A stretch of DNA of 41,248 nucleotides from an uncultured bacterium (GTDB lineage Bacteria; Bacteroidota; Bacteroidia; Bacteroidales; Bacteroidaceae), in the NCBI GenBank assembly GCA_945869305.1, contig CAMBOH010000007.1, positions 1 to 41,248 on the forward strand, in the 5' to 3' direction. The notes under the pieces were generated by a model. It had not been told where the DNA came from. It saw nothing but the letters and a program-made list of their open reading frames with translations, and did not search any database. The position numbers and the translations under genes are program-made. Positions 1 through 9,600 of the stretch are shown here, piece by piece (within the stretch, counting starts at the first letter, position 1; the number at the start of each line of letters is the position of its first letter).

Positions 1-8
1 GGTGCACT

Positions 9-68
9 GGGAGGGCGGGCTTCCAGCCCGCCTATATGTGTTTAAGCGGGCTGGAAGCCCGCCCTCCC
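9..68. repeat. Perfect 23-bp inverted repeat (hairpin)
   Basis: Arms at 9-31 and 46-68 are perfectly complementary and GC-rich (core GCGGGCTGGAAGCCCGC), separated by a 14-nt AT-rich loop. It lies about 85 bp beyond the stop codon of the minus-strand outer-membrane protein gene. It may act as a transcription terminator or be a dispersed palindrome: the same GCGGGCTG(A/G)A(A/G)GCCC core recurs in the repeat element near 14.87 and 15.14 kb. No clear U-tract follows on either strand, so repeat is the safer call. Confidence 0.7.
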
Positions 69-152
69 AACCGTCGATAGTAGCCGAGCATATAGCAATC
101 TGCGCCCATCCCAAAGCTTCAGGACGGGCGCAGGTTATCGGAGCGCATCAGA

Positions 153-2294
153 CTACAGGCGCTTGATGACATCCTCGGCGGCACTCTTGCCGCGATATTT
201 GTCGCGCATAGCGTTGAGTTTGTAGTGCAGCTTGACGTAGAACTGCCGCGTGTCGCCCTGGCCAGACTGCAAGAAGCGGGAGTTCTCCATGTAGATGAGC
301 GTGGAGCCCTTGATGTTGTGGAGCAAATCCTGACCGCCCACAGTCACGGTGAGCGCGTCGCCGAAGAAGGCACGCGAAGCATAGAGCTCGGTGTAGTGGG
401 TCAGCCTGTCCAGCTTCACATTCTGGTAGTTGCCCTTCGACTGGAAGCGGTAGACGGCCGTCACGTCAATGTGGGCCGGCAACTTGAAGACTTGTGAGGT
501 GACGAACGTGAAGAGCGGGTTGTTGAACTTGCGCACGCCGCCCACTACGGGCAGTTCACAGAAGGTCTGGGTGTAGACGGCCGTGAAATTGGGCTGCCAG
601 TACTTGAAGCGCGGGGCCAGTGTCAGGATGCCCTGCATCTGTGTGTATGACTTGTTGAGGAAGGACATCTTCGTGACCGAAGGCCGCTCGGGTATGGACC
701 TTCCCCAGAACAGGATGCCGTCCTTGTAGTGGTCCACCATGGCCACTGCCTGAACCATGCCGTGAACCATGGTCAGGTTCACCGAATGGATTACGGTGGG
801 CTTCAGGTTCGGGTTACCGCTCTGCAGAAGGAAGCGGTTGCCGTAGGTCACCTTGTTCGACAGCTGGCTGTAATGAGGCCGCTGCGTCTTGGCCGTGTAT
901 GAGCACATCAGCTGCCAGGCCTTGCGTCCCTGTCCGATGGCTGTAGCCACCGAGAGCGAGGGGAAGAGGTTGTCGTAGGTAGGCGACTGGTCAGCTTCGC
1001 GCTGTCCGTTCATCCAGTAGTCGTAGACGGCATGTTCGTAGCGCAGTCCGGCCGTCAGCTGGTAGCGACGGGCCAGCAGGCCGCTCCACTGCACGAAGCC
1101 GGCCACGTTCTGCTCCTGCTGCTTGGTCTTCGAGGCACTCAGGCCGAAGTCGTTGAGCGGTATGTAGTAGTTGTCGTGGCGGTTGGTCAGCTGGTACTGT
1201 GTGCCCACACACACCTTGCCGCCCAGCCAGGGCCACTCATAGGCCAGCTTGCCGGCCCAGAGCCTGTTGCGCGTGCGGCTCACCGAGGGGAAGTTGCGGT
1301 CCTCATACTCTGCGCTCGTTTCGTTGGTCTGGCTCGTCTTCTTGTCGCCGTTGGCATAGAGGCTCAGGTCGGTGGTCAGCTCTCCCTTGCCCAGCTTGCC
1401 CACATAGTAGAGGTTGAGGTCGTGCTGCAGGTCGGCATCGTTCTTTTCCGAGCCGTGATTCACCAGGCGGTCGTAGTACTCCCCATTGGCCAGTATGCGG
1501 CTGTCAATGCTGAAGTCCCCATCGCTTTTTATATTGTGCCCCACCTGGTAGCGCAGGCCGAACGAGTGGTTCTCGTTCAGGTCATAGTTAAAACCGGCCG
1601 TATAGTCAGCGTTCAGCCGGTTGCCCTTCGAATACTGGCCCATGGGCAAGTACCACACGGTGTCGGGGGTCACGGTATGCTGGTCGGCCTGTGAGTCCCA
1701 GTAGTACTTGCCTCCCGACAGCCCTGCGGCAGCGAAGATGTCGAGTCCCTGCTTGCGGTAGTTCACCTTCAGGCGCGTGTTGTCGGCGGCATACTTGCCC
1801 TGCCTGTACTCCTGGGTGGCATCGATGCCCCACCCTTCGCCCTTGCGGCGCACCGTGCGTATGCGCACCACGGCGGCCACGTTGGCATCGTACTTTGCGC
1901 CGGGGGTCTGAATCACCTCGACGCTCTTCACCTCGTCGCTGCGCAGCTGTTTCAGTTCGTTGTAGTCTCGGACCTGCCGGCCGTTGATGTAGATGATGGG
2001 CTGGCCCTTACCGATCACTTCGAGCGTGCCGTCCTGGTCGCCCTTCTGGACGATGCCGGGCACCTGCTTCAGCACGTCCTCGGCGGTACCGGCCTTGGCG
2101 AGCGGCGTGTTCTCAATGGTGGTGACCAAGGCTCCATCCTTGAGTTTGGCCACAGGGCGGTAGGCTGTTACACCGGCTTCGCCCAGGGTGCGGGTCGTGT
2201 CGCGCGGCACCACTTGGGCCTGCGCGTTCAGACCAATGGGTAGCAGAATGAGGAAGATGGCAATGGCCACGAGTATTTCGAGATACTTCTTCAT
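153..2294 (-). CDS. TonB-dependent receptor-like outer membrane beta-barrel protein
   Basis: This 713-aa protein has an N-terminal signal peptide (hydrophobic stretch about residues 8-22, then NAQAQ). A plug-like domain follows at about residues 50-150 (DVLKQVPGI, then PIIYINGRQV and SVEVIQTPGAKYDA). The long remainder is rich in alternating aromatic and polar strands typical of a 22-strand barrel. The layout matches the Bacteroidetes outer-membrane beta-barrel family (OMP_b-brl_3 type). It lacks the long carboxypeptidase-like N-terminal extension seen in many SusC proteins, and no SusD partner is nearby. It is the last gene of a minus-strand run with an ABC ATPase, a membrane protein and a GntR regulator, starting 52 bp after the regulator ends. 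The substrate cannot be read from the sequence. Confidence 0.85.
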   Translation of the reverse strand: MKKYLEILVAIAIFLILLPIGLNAQAQVVPRDTTRTLGEAGVTAYRPVAKLKDGALVTTIENTPLAKAGTAEDVLKQVPGIVQKGDQDGTLEVIGKGQPIIYINGRQVRDYNELKQLRSDEVKSVEVIQTPGAKYDANVAAVVRIRTVRRKGEGWGIDATQEYRQGKYAADNTRLKVNYRKQGLDIFAAAGLSGGKYYWDSQADQHTVTPDTVWYLPMGQYSKGNRLNADYTAGFNYDLNENHSFGLRYQVGHNIKSDGDFSIDSRILANGEYYDRLVNHGSEKNDADLQHDLNLYYVGKLGKGELTTDLSLYANGDKKTSQTNETSAEYEDRNFPSVSRTRNRLWAGKLAYEWPWLGGKVCVGTQYQLTNRHDNYYIPLNDFGLSASKTKQQEQNVAGFVQWSGLLARRYQLTAGLRYEHAVYDYWMNGQREADQSPTYDNLFPSLSVATAIGQGRKAWQLMCSYTAKTQRPHYSQLSNKVTYGNRFLLQSGNPNLKPTVIHSVNLTMVHGMVQAVAMVDHYKDGILFWGRSIPERPSVTKMSFLNKSYTQMQGILTLAPRFKYWQPNFTAVYTQTFCELPVVGGVRKFNNPLFTFVTSQVFKLPAHIDVTAVYRFQSKGNYQNVKLDRLTHYTELYASRAFFGDALTVTVGGQDLLHNIKGSTLIYMENSRFLQSGQGDTRQFYVKLHYKLNAMRDKYRGKSAAEDVIKRL

Positions 2295-2346
2295 AAGATA
2301 ATGGTAATAGGGATGTGAGAAACTGTTCTTAGGTCTGCCCTTCCGT

Positions 2347-2766
2347 CTACAGACCGGCAGTGAGTGTGGCTGCCCACACAGCGGCCACGGCCAGCGCGTT
2401 GGGGTGTGACTCCATGAAGCGGCGGTAGGCTTCGCTCATTTCGTCGACACTGATGCCCAGCAGCTTCATCTGTGCAAAGAACTGGGGCATGGCGTGTTCG
2501 CAAAAGTAGCTGCGTCGCTCCGTGCGGATGATTTCGGGCGCGTTGGTCGCCACGAAGTAGCCCATGCCGCGCTTCTGGTAGATGACTTCGCGGCGCGCCA
2601 GCAGCTCGTATGCCTTGACGGCAGTGTTTACGTTCACTTCGAGCAGGGCGGCATACTCCCGCACACCGGGCACGCGGCTGTCGGGGGCATAGGTGCCGTT
2701 GAGTATTTCATCGCTCAGACGGTCGGCTATCTGGGCGTAGATGGGTTGTCCTTCTTTGAATGTCAT
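2347..2766 (-). CDS. GntR-family transcriptional regulator (YtrA-like)
   Basis: This 139-aa protein has an N-terminal winged helix-turn-helix. PIYAQIADRLSDEILNGTY begins the domain, followed by SRVPGVREYAALLEVNVNTA and a YQKRGMGYFV wing. The C-terminal tail of about 60 residues is short and helical, as in YtrA-type GntR regulators, which usually sit beside ABC transporter genes. I chose the ATG at 2766 (MTFKEGQPIYAQ). An upstream in-frame start at 2802 would add a non-conserved 12-residue leader. It lies 39 bp downstream of the ABC membrane-protein gene and probably represses its own operon. The ligand is unknown. Confidence 0.85.
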   Translation of the reverse strand: MTFKEGQPIYAQIADRLSDEILNGTYAPDSRVPGVREYAALLEVNVNTAVKAYELLARREVIYQKRGMGYFVATNAPEIIRTERRSYFCEHAMPQFFAQMKLLGISVDEMSEAYRRFMESHPNALAVAAVWAATLTAGL

Positions 2767-2805
2767 GGGATGGGAATTGGTGAATGGTGCATGGTGCTGC
2801 AAAGT

Positions 2806-3654
2806 TTAGAAGAGCTTGCGCCTCACGACGGTCATGCGGGCAAACAGACGGTAGCTCAGCCAGACAAAGCCTACTCCCAGCAGAAACTCTGCGATGGTCA
2901 TCACGGGGACTACGTTGACCAGGAACTCATTGACTTCTTCTGGTGTATAGCTGTATTCGAACAGCCCGGCCACCATGCCGGCCACATAAGCTACGGCCAT
3001 CGTGATGGCTACGCCGCACAGACCCGTCAGGATGAAAGCCTGCTTGCGGAATACGGCTGAACCGAGCAGGAAGAAGCTGTAGGTCATGAAGGATGAGGCC
3101 AAGGCGAACACCGCCTCCCACCATCCCGGGTTATGGCCAGCAGTGAAGGGGGCATCCATCACCTGTACGAAGGCCGTGCCCCGGTCCACGAGGAACTCCC
3201 AAAGGGAGGGCAGGGCCGAGCCCAACGGATTTTCCGACCAGAGGAAGATGAGCTGCCGCAGGCCGTCGCCCAGCAGGACGCACACCGCGTTGAGCAGCCA
3301 CACACCGACCGTGCAGAGCAGCAGACGCGCCACGAATTTCTCCGCATTGCTCGCGGGCAGCATCAGGATGGCTATGCGCTTGTTCTTCTCCTTCAACACC
3401 TCGAACGTGAAGGAGATGCCGCCCAGAATGAGGAAGACGCTAATCATGACGAAGGCACCGGTGGCACTGTGCATCCGGCTGTCGATGTACCATTCTTCGA
3501 CCACCGGACTCCTGCACACTGTATAGAATATCAGGGCCTGGCCTACAAAGTGGGCCAAGAGATAGGCTACACTGAGGTTGAGAAACCATTTGTAGTTTTG
3601 GCAGGAGGTGATGCGCATCACCTGTGCCATGCGTTTCAGACTGAAGTTCTTCAT
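2806..3654 (-). CDS. ABC-2-type membrane protein (transport permease)
   Basis: This 282-aa integral membrane protein has about six predicted hydrophobic segments, near residues 25-45, 65-85, 105-130, 180-200, 210-235 and 245-270. It has no enzyme motif. An amphipathic N-terminus precedes the first helix, and the topology resembles small ABC-2 permeases. The ATG at 3654 (MKNFSLKRM) is preferred to the TTG two codons upstream. It begins 15 bp after the stop codon of the ATPase gene, so it is very likely the membrane half of that transporter. Homologous Bacteroidetes proteins are often annotated only as hypothetical, so the permease role rests mainly on context. Confidence 0.7.
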   Translation of the reverse strand: MKNFSLKRMAQVMRITSCQNYKWFLNLSVAYLLAHFVGQALIFYTVCRSPVVEEWYIDSRMHSATGAFVMISVFLILGGISFTFEVLKEKNKRIAILMLPASNAEKFVARLLLCTVGVWLLNAVCVLLGDGLRQLIFLWSENPLGSALPSLWEFLVDRGTAFVQVMDAPFTAGHNPGWWEAVFALASSFMTYSFFLLGSAVFRKQAFILTGLCGVAITMAVAYVAGMVAGLFEYSYTPEEVNEFLVNVVPVMTIAEFLLGVGFVWLSYRLFARMTVVRRKLF

Positions 3655-3669
3655 TTTCAAGGATAGGTT

Positions 3670-4506
3670 TTAGCAGGTAAGACAAAGGGGCAGTTTGCCG
3701 GCTTCGGCACAGCAGAAGAGGAGTTCGAGATTCAGCGGTGTCTCATCGTCGGGGTCGTTGTTCTCCACCACCACGGCGTGGCCTTGCAGGCTGTTCTGTA
3801 CGAACAGGGCATCGTCGGTAGGCTCGTTCAGGGCACGCTCTTCGCAGCGCACGGCGGCACAGATGTCGGCCACCGAACGGTTGAGCAGCAGATGCGTGCC
3901 TTGGAGCATCACCACATGGTCCAGGAGCATCGCCACGTCGTTCACCTGATGGGTCGACACGACCAGTGTGCGGTCATCGGTAATGTGGCGTGCCACCACC
4001 TGGCGGAAGATGCTCTTCGAGGGGATGTCGAGCCCGTTGGTCGGCTCGTCCATCAGCAGCAGCCGACACCCGGTGGCCAGCGCGAAACACATGAAGGCTT
4101 TCTTCTTCTGCCCCATCGACAGGCTGTCCAACTTGGCCTTCGGGTCGAGGTCGAAGTCGTTCATGCAGCGCATCAGCACCTCATAGTCGAAGCGCGGATA
4201 GAAGCAGGCGTTGAGCTCTACGTAGCGCTCCATGCTGACGTGGGGCAAATCGATCTCTTCGGGCACGAGAAACATCTCCTGCAACACCTCGGGGCGGCGC
4301 AGCCTCACGTCGGTGCCTTCAAAGCGCACGATGCCCGCCTGCTGGCGCAGCAAACCGCTCATCAGGTAGAGCAGGGTGCTCTTGCCTGTTCCGTTCTTGC
4401 CCAACAGACCGTATATGTGGCCGGGGTAGAAATGCAGGCTGAAATGTTCGAACACGGGGGCCTTGCGCCGTCCGTAACTGAAGTCTATTTCGCTGATCTG
4501 TAACAT
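3670..4506 (-). CDS. ABC transporter ATP-binding protein
   Basis: This 278-aa ABC ATPase is complete. The Walker A motif is GKNGTGKST at residues 36-44, the signature is LSMGQ, and Walker B is LLLMDEPTNGLD, followed by an H-loop (VVSTHQ). The C-terminal extension of about 60 residues is not conserved. The start is the ATG at 4506 (MLQISEIDFSYG), which matches the family N-terminus; the open frame extends further upstream but that part crosses the promoter. It is the first gene of the minus-strand operon, 37 nt downstream of the predicted transcription start. With the adjacent membrane protein and GntR regulator it forms a YtrABC-like module. The exported substrate is unknown. Confidence 0.92.
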   Translation of the reverse strand: MLQISEIDFSYGRRKAPVFEHFSLHFYPGHIYGLLGKNGTGKSTLLYLMSGLLRQQAGIVRFEGTDVRLRRPEVLQEMFLVPEEIDLPHVSMERYVELNACFYPRFDYEVLMRCMNDFDLDPKAKLDSLSMGQKKKAFMCFALATGCRLLLMDEPTNGLDIPSKSIFRQVVARHITDDRTLVVSTHQVNDVAMLLDHVVMLQGTHLLLNRSVADICAAVRCEERALNEPTDDALFVQNSLQGHAVVVENNDPDDETPLNLELLFCCAEAGKLPLCLTC

Positions 4507-4549
4507 GGTTTGTTGTATTGTATTAGTGTTATAGTTAAATAGTACACCG

Positions 4550-4581
4550 CAAAGGTATGGCAGAGCTTCGAACTGTGCAAA
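4550..4581 (-). promoter_or_regulatory. Bacteroidetes-type promoter of the ABC/GntR/OMP operon
   Basis: Read on the minus strand, TTTG (4581-4578) is followed after exactly 20 bp by TACCTTTG (4557-4550). This fits the Bacteroidetes primary sigma consensus TTTG-N19-21-TAnnTTTG. Transcription would start near 4543, giving a 5' leader of about 37 nt before the ATG at 4506. Confidence 0.75.
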
Positions 4582-4814
4582 CAAAACGGCAAGAAAATGC
4601 TTCGCAAAGTGCATTTTTTTTGCAGAGGCGGTACTTCGAGCCCGGAAGCGTACCAAACGAAACAAGGGACAACCGCCTGATTTACAGAAGGAAACGATCA
4701 AAGGCGCCCAGGTCACACCTCGTTCCGCCCTGTCAGCCAACTGACGCTCCTGAGCCTCAGCCTCCGACTACACACGGCCCGGGCAGTGCGCATTTTCCCG
4801 GCTCCATACACCCT

Positions 4815-4834
4815 ATACGCCGAATTATGCGTAT
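4815..4834. promoter_or_regulatory. Possible operator upstream of the metal-efflux operon
   Basis: ATACGC (4815-4820) and GCGTAT (4829-4834) form a 6-bp inverted repeat with an 8-bp spacer, ending 9 bp before the GTG start of the first efflux gene. It overlaps TATTTTCG (4832-4839), a near match to the Bacteroidetes -7 box. No metal-responsive regulator gene is adjacent, so the operator reading is speculative. Confidence 0.25.
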
Positions 4835-4843
4835 TTTCGCGGC

Positions 4844-5257
4844 GTGAAGAACAGATGCCTTATAGTCCGCGTAGCCTGTGCCATTGTGCTGTTGCTCATG
4901 GTCGTGCTGCTGCCCCACCACCATCACGATGGCGGCGGGGTGGCCTGCTGGGTCATCGAGATATGCGACACCGACGGCCACGCCAACGACGAACACACGG
5001 CCCACGACCACCACGCCTGCCAGCCTTCGCAAGGCTGCTCGGTGGACTTCACCCCGCACCATGCGCCCACGGTGCGGCCTGCCGAGGCCGTATGGCCGAC
5101 TCTCTGGCTCTGGCTGGGCGGCTGCATGGCCCTGCTGCTCCCCCTGCTGTTTCCGACAAACACTACACCTATATACAATAAGGGGTGCATCCCCCTACTC
5201 GCCGGCTGTGCAGGCCGGTCTCTGCGGCGGCGCGGTCCGCCGTGCTTTATGGCGTAA
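4844..5257 (+). CDS. Small His-rich membrane protein of the metal-efflux operon (DUF6769-like)
   Basis: This 137-aa protein has an N-terminal hydrophobic segment (about residues 7-23), then HHHHDG and a His/Asp/Cys-rich loop (about residues 24-70, with HDHHAC). A second hydrophobic segment follows at about residues 82-103, then a basic tail. The start codon is GTG at 4844; the next in-frame ATG (residue 19) would cut the signal or anchor segment. Small His-rich proteins of this layout commonly precede CusB/CusA-type genes in Bacteroidales, which is why I suggest DUF6769. The His clusters imply metal binding in the periplasm, perhaps handing metal to the adaptor encoded 36 bp downstream. No biochemical role is established. 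Confidence 0.65.
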   Translation: MKNRCLIVRVACAIVLLLMVVLLPHHHHDGGGVACWVIEICDTDGHANDEHTAHDHHACQPSQGCSVDFTPHHAPTVRPAEAVWPTLWLWLGGCMALLLPLLFPTNTTPIYNKGCIPLLAGCAGRSLRRRGPPCFMA

Positions 5258-5293
5258 CCTGTCACATTTCTATCCAACCATAAAGCAACTTTC

Positions 5294-6523
5294 ATGAAAA
5301 CCATATCTCTTTTCAGCATGGCCCTCACGGCGACCATGCTCCTTGCCGCGTGCCACGACGGCCACGACCACAGCGGCCATGACCACGAGGCCGAACACCA
5401 CGACCACGAGGCCATGGGACACGCAGAACGGGTCCAGCCCCAGGATGAACAATCCCAGCCCCAGGAAAAACAACTCGGCACTTCGGACCACGAGAGCCAT
5501 GAGGGCGAAATAACCTTCACCGAAGCCCAGGCCAAAGCGGCCGGCTTGCAGCTCTTTACGGTCAAGGCGGGCGAGTTTGCCGAGGTGGTCGAAGTCACCG
5601 GACGGCTTCTGCCTGCCCAGGGTGACGAAGCCACTGTCACGGCCACCATGGCCGGCATGGTCAGGCAGTCGACCCCGAATCTGGCCGACGGTGCGTCGGT
5701 CACACAGGGCCAGACACTCTTTGTCATCAACGCCTCGCCCATGGCCAACGGCAATCCGGCCGCTGTGGCGCAGGCCGAACTTGAGGCGGCCCGCAAGTCG
5801 CTGGCCAGAGCCGAAAAGCTGGCAGCCGACCGCGTGATTTCAGCCCGCGAACTCGACGAGGCCCGCAGCCGATTCGACATGGCGCAGGCCACGGCCCGCA
5901 GCCTGGGCACAGCCGCCCAGACCCGTGCGGTGAAGTCTCCCTTGGCGGGCTATGTCAAGAACGTACTGGTGCGCCCCGGCGACTATGTGGAAGCCGGCCA
6001 GGCCTTGGCTACCGTGACCCAGAGCCGCCGGCTGCAGCTGCGTGCCGATGTGCCCGAGCGCCACTACGGCCTGCTGCCGCAGGTGTGCGATGCCTCCTTC
6101 CGCCTGGCCTACGAGCCTTCAGGCACCGCCCACAAGGTGAGCGACATGGGGGGCCGCTTAGTGTCGAGGGGCAGGACGGTCGGTTCGGCCGACTTCTACG
6201 TGCCCGTCACCTTCGAACTGCCCAACCAGGGACAGCTCGTGTCGGGCAGCTTCGCCCAGGTCTACCTGCTGGGGACTCCGCGCCAGGGTGTCATCACCGT
6301 GCCCAACGAGGCCATCACCGAAGCACAGGGCCTGTTCTTTGTCTACATCAAGACACACCCCGACACCTACATGCGACAGGAGGTGACCCTCGGAGCGACC
6401 GACGGCCGCCGCACCGAAGTGTTGTCGGGCCTCAAGCCCGGCCAGCAGGTGGTGGGCCATGGAGCGGTACAGGTGCGTCTGGCCGCCAATGCGACGGTCA
6501 TTCCCGAAGGTCATTCGCATTGA
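5294..6523 (+). CDS. RND efflux periplasmic adaptor subunit (HlyD/CusB family), lipoprotein
   Basis: This 409-aa membrane-fusion protein joins the inner-membrane RND pump to the outer-membrane channel. A lipobox (LLAAC, Cys20) predicts a lipid anchor. A striking His/Asp/Glu-rich segment follows at residues 21-47 (HDGHDHSGHDHEAEHHDHEA). Family domains come next: the first lipoyl half (VVEVTGRLLP), an alpha-hairpin (about residues 155-205), the second lipoyl half (VKSPLAGYVKNVLVRPGDYV), then beta-barrel and membrane-proximal domains ending in GLKPGQQVVGHGA. The His-rich stretch indicates a metal substrate such as Cu, Ag, Zn, Co or Cd; which one cannot be decided. A 98-bp gap separates it from the pump gene. 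Confidence 0.9.
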   Translation: MKTISLFSMALTATMLLAACHDGHDHSGHDHEAEHHDHEAMGHAERVQPQDEQSQPQEKQLGTSDHESHEGEITFTEAQAKAAGLQLFTVKAGEFAEVVEVTGRLLPAQGDEATVTATMAGMVRQSTPNLADGASVTQGQTLFVINASPMANGNPAAVAQAELEAARKSLARAEKLAADRVISARELDEARSRFDMAQATARSLGTAAQTRAVKSPLAGYVKNVLVRPGDYVEAGQALATVTQSRRLQLRADVPERHYGLLPQVCDASFRLAYEPSGTAHKVSDMGGRLVSRGRTVGSADFYVPVTFELPNQGQLVSGSFAQVYLLGTPRQGVITVPNEAITEAQGLFFVYIKTHPDTYMRQEVTLGATDGRRTEVLSGLKPGQQVVGHGAVQVRLAANATVIPEGHSH

Positions 6524-6525
6524 GC

Positions 6526-6583
6526 GGGGAAGGCCACAGTTACAGCCACAGAAAGATGTAGAGGCCGACTGTTTGCCTTTCCC
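6526..6583 (+). other. Possible intercistronic hairpin in the efflux operon
   Basis: GGGGAAGGC (6526-6534) can pair with GCCTTTCCC (6575-6583), nine pairs including one G-U, enclosing about 40 nt. It fills most of the 98-bp gap between the adaptor and pump genes. It could influence message stability or the relative amounts of the two subunits. There is no U-tract, so termination is unlikely. Confidence 0.25.
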
Positions 6584-6621
6584 TCCCATCTCCCCTCCCC
6601 TAACCCTCTAAGTTCCTCCGT

Positions 6622-9600
6622 ATGCTCAACAAGATAATTTCCCTTTCACTCCGCAACCGTCCGTTGGTGGTGTTCTTCAGCATACTGCTGTTGGCCATCG
6701 GCTGCTGGACGGCCTGGAAGATGGAGGTCGACGTGTTTCCCGACCTCAATGCGCCCACCGTGGTGGTCATGACCGAAGCACAGGGCATGGCCGCCGAAGA
6801 GGTGGAGCGACAAGTCACCTTTCCCATCGAGACCGCAGTCAACGGCGCCACTGGCGTGCGCCGCGTGCGCTCTTCCTCCACCACAGGCTTCTCGGTGGTA
6901 TGGGTCGAGTTTGACTGGGGCACCGACGTGTATCGCGACCGCCAGATTGTGGCCGAGAAGCTGGCCACGCTCGGCGACCAGCTGCCGCAAGGCGCAGGCA
7001 GCCCCACCATCGGGCCACAAAGCAGCATCATGGGAGAAGTCCTCTTTGTGGGACTCACCGCCGACACCACCTCCATGGGCCACCTCCGTTCGCTGGCCGA
7101 CTGGACCGTGCGCCCCCGGCTGCTCAGCACCGGCGGCGTGGCCCAAGTCACCGTGCTGGGCGGCGATGTGCTCGAATACCAGGTGAGGCTACACCCGGAG
7201 CGCATGCAGCACTTCGGGGTCAGCCTGACACAGGTGCTCGAAGCGACCCGTCAGATGAACCGCAATGCGGCTGGCGGCGTGCTCTATGAGTATGGCAACG
7301 AGTACATCGTGCGCGGCGTGGTGGCCACCTCGCGCACCGACGAACTGGAACAGGCTGTCGTGGCCACCACGCCCGACGGCATGCCCGTACTGCTGGCCGA
7401 CATAGCCGATTTGGTCATCGGGGCCAAGCAGCCCAAGATGGGCACGGCCTCGGTCGATGCCCACCCCGCCGTTCTGCTCACTGTCACCAAGCAGCCGGCC
7501 ACAGGCACCCTCGAACTCACCGAAGCCCTCGACTCCGCCATCAGCCGGCTCAAGCCCGCCCTGCCGCCCGACGTGAAGGTCAACACCTCGCTCTACAGGC
7601 AGCAGGACTTCATCGACTCCTCCATCTCGAACATCCGCAAGTCGCTCGTTGAGGGCGGCATCTTCGTGGTCCTCGTGCTGTTTATCTTCCTCATGAACGC
7701 ACGCACCACGCTCATCTCGCTCGTCACCATCCCCCTATCCCTGCTGGTCACCCTGCTCGTGCTGCAACTCATGGGCCTCACGCTCAACACCATGAGCATC
7801 GGCGGCATGGCCATCGCCATCGGGTCGCTGGTCGACGATGCCATTGTCGACGTAGAGAATGTCTACAAGCGGCTTCGCCTCAACGCCCAGCTTCCTGTAG
7901 GACAGCGGCGGCGGAGCGTTGAGGTCATCTACGATGCCTCGCGCGAGGTGCGCCTGCCCATTCTCAACTCCACCCTCATCATCGTGGTCAGCTTCGTGCC
8001 GCTCTTCTGCCTGTCGGGACTGGAAGGCCGCATGCTCGCCCCTCTCGGCGTGAGCTTCATTGTGTCGCTCTTTGCCTCCACCCTCGTAGCCCTCACGCTC
8101 ACTCCCGTGCTGTGCAGCTACCTGCTGCAGGGCAAGACCCAGGCTGCCGCGCCCGTCGAGCCCCGCTGGGTGCGTGCCATGAAGCGGGCTTACGAACGCC
8201 TGCTGCAGCGCGTGCTGGGCCATACAGGCCGCTGGGTGCTGGGCGTGACAGCCGCCTTGTTGGTGGTCACCGTGGGCCTCTTCTTCACGCTGGGCCGCAG
8301 CTTCCTGCCGCCGTTCAATGAGGGCAGCTTCACGGTCAACATCAGCACGCTGCCCGGCGTGTCGCTCGACGAAAGCGACCGCATGGGCCTGCGCGCCGAA
8401 CAGTTGCTGCTGCAGGTGCCCGAGGTGCAGCATGTGGCGCGCAAGACGGGACGTGCCGAACTCGACGAACATGCCTTGGGCGTAAACTCCAGCGAGATTG
8501 AGGTGCCCTTCGTGTTGCACGACCGCAGCAAGGCCGAGGTCATGGCCGACATCCGCCAGAAGCTCTCCACGCTACCCGGCGTGAACATCGAAATCGGCCA
8601 GCCCATTTCACACCGCATCGACGCCATGCTCTCGGGCACCAAGGCCGGCATTGCCGTCAAGGTGTTCGGCCCCGACCTCACCCAGCTCCACCAGCTCGGC
8701 CTGCGCATCAAGGAAGCCACCCACGCCATCGAAGGCGTGGCCGACCTCAATGTGGAACAACAGATTGAGCGGCCGCAGCTGGTCCTCAAGCCGCGTCGCA
8801 CACTGCTGGCACGCTACGGCATCAGCCTGCCCGAATTTGCCGAATATGTCAACGCCGCCCTCGGGGGCGAAGTGGTGAGCCAGGTGCAGGATGCCGGACG
8901 CACCTACGACCTGACAGTGAGGATGTCGGAACACGACATGGCCACCGCCGACCGCATACGCCAACTGCTCATCGACACCGGGACCGGCCGCAAGGTGCCT
9001 CTCAGCGAGGTGTGCGAAGTGGTGTCTACCGCCGGGCCCAACACCATCAGCCGCGAAAACGCCCAGCGCAAGCTGGTGGTCTCGGCCAATGTCGAAGGCC
9101 GCGACATGCGTTCGGTAGTCAGCGACATGCAGCGCGCCATCGGCGAGAAGGTCCAGCTGCCTGAGGGCTACCACATCGAATACGGCGGACAGTTCGAAAG
9201 CGAAGCCTCGGCCTCCCGCCTGCTGCTTGCCCTGTCGGTGGTCAGCATCGTGGTAATCTACCTGCTCCTCTACTTGCAGTTCCGCTCCTGGCGTCAGGCG
9301 GTGGTGGTGCTGCTCAACCTGCCGCTGGCTCTCATTGGCGGTGTACTGGCCCTGGTCTTCACCGGAGGGGTGCTGAGCATCCCCGCCTTCATCGGCTTCA
9401 TCTCGCTGTTCGGCATTGCCACGCGCGGCGGCATGCTGCTCGTGGACCGCTACAACGAGCTGTCGCGCACGGGACTTGCGTCCCGCGACTGTGTACTGCA
9501 AGGCTCACAGGACCGTCTCCTGCCCATTGTCATGACAGCCCTCTCGTCGGCCTTGGCCCTCATTCCCTTGGCTTTGGGCAGCGACCTTCCGGGCAACGAG

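Noticed and set aside
153-2294. SusC-type glycan importer
   Set aside because: No SusD-like lipoprotein or glycoside hydrolase is adjacent and the N-terminal extension typical of SusC is absent, so a general beta-barrel receptor call is safer.
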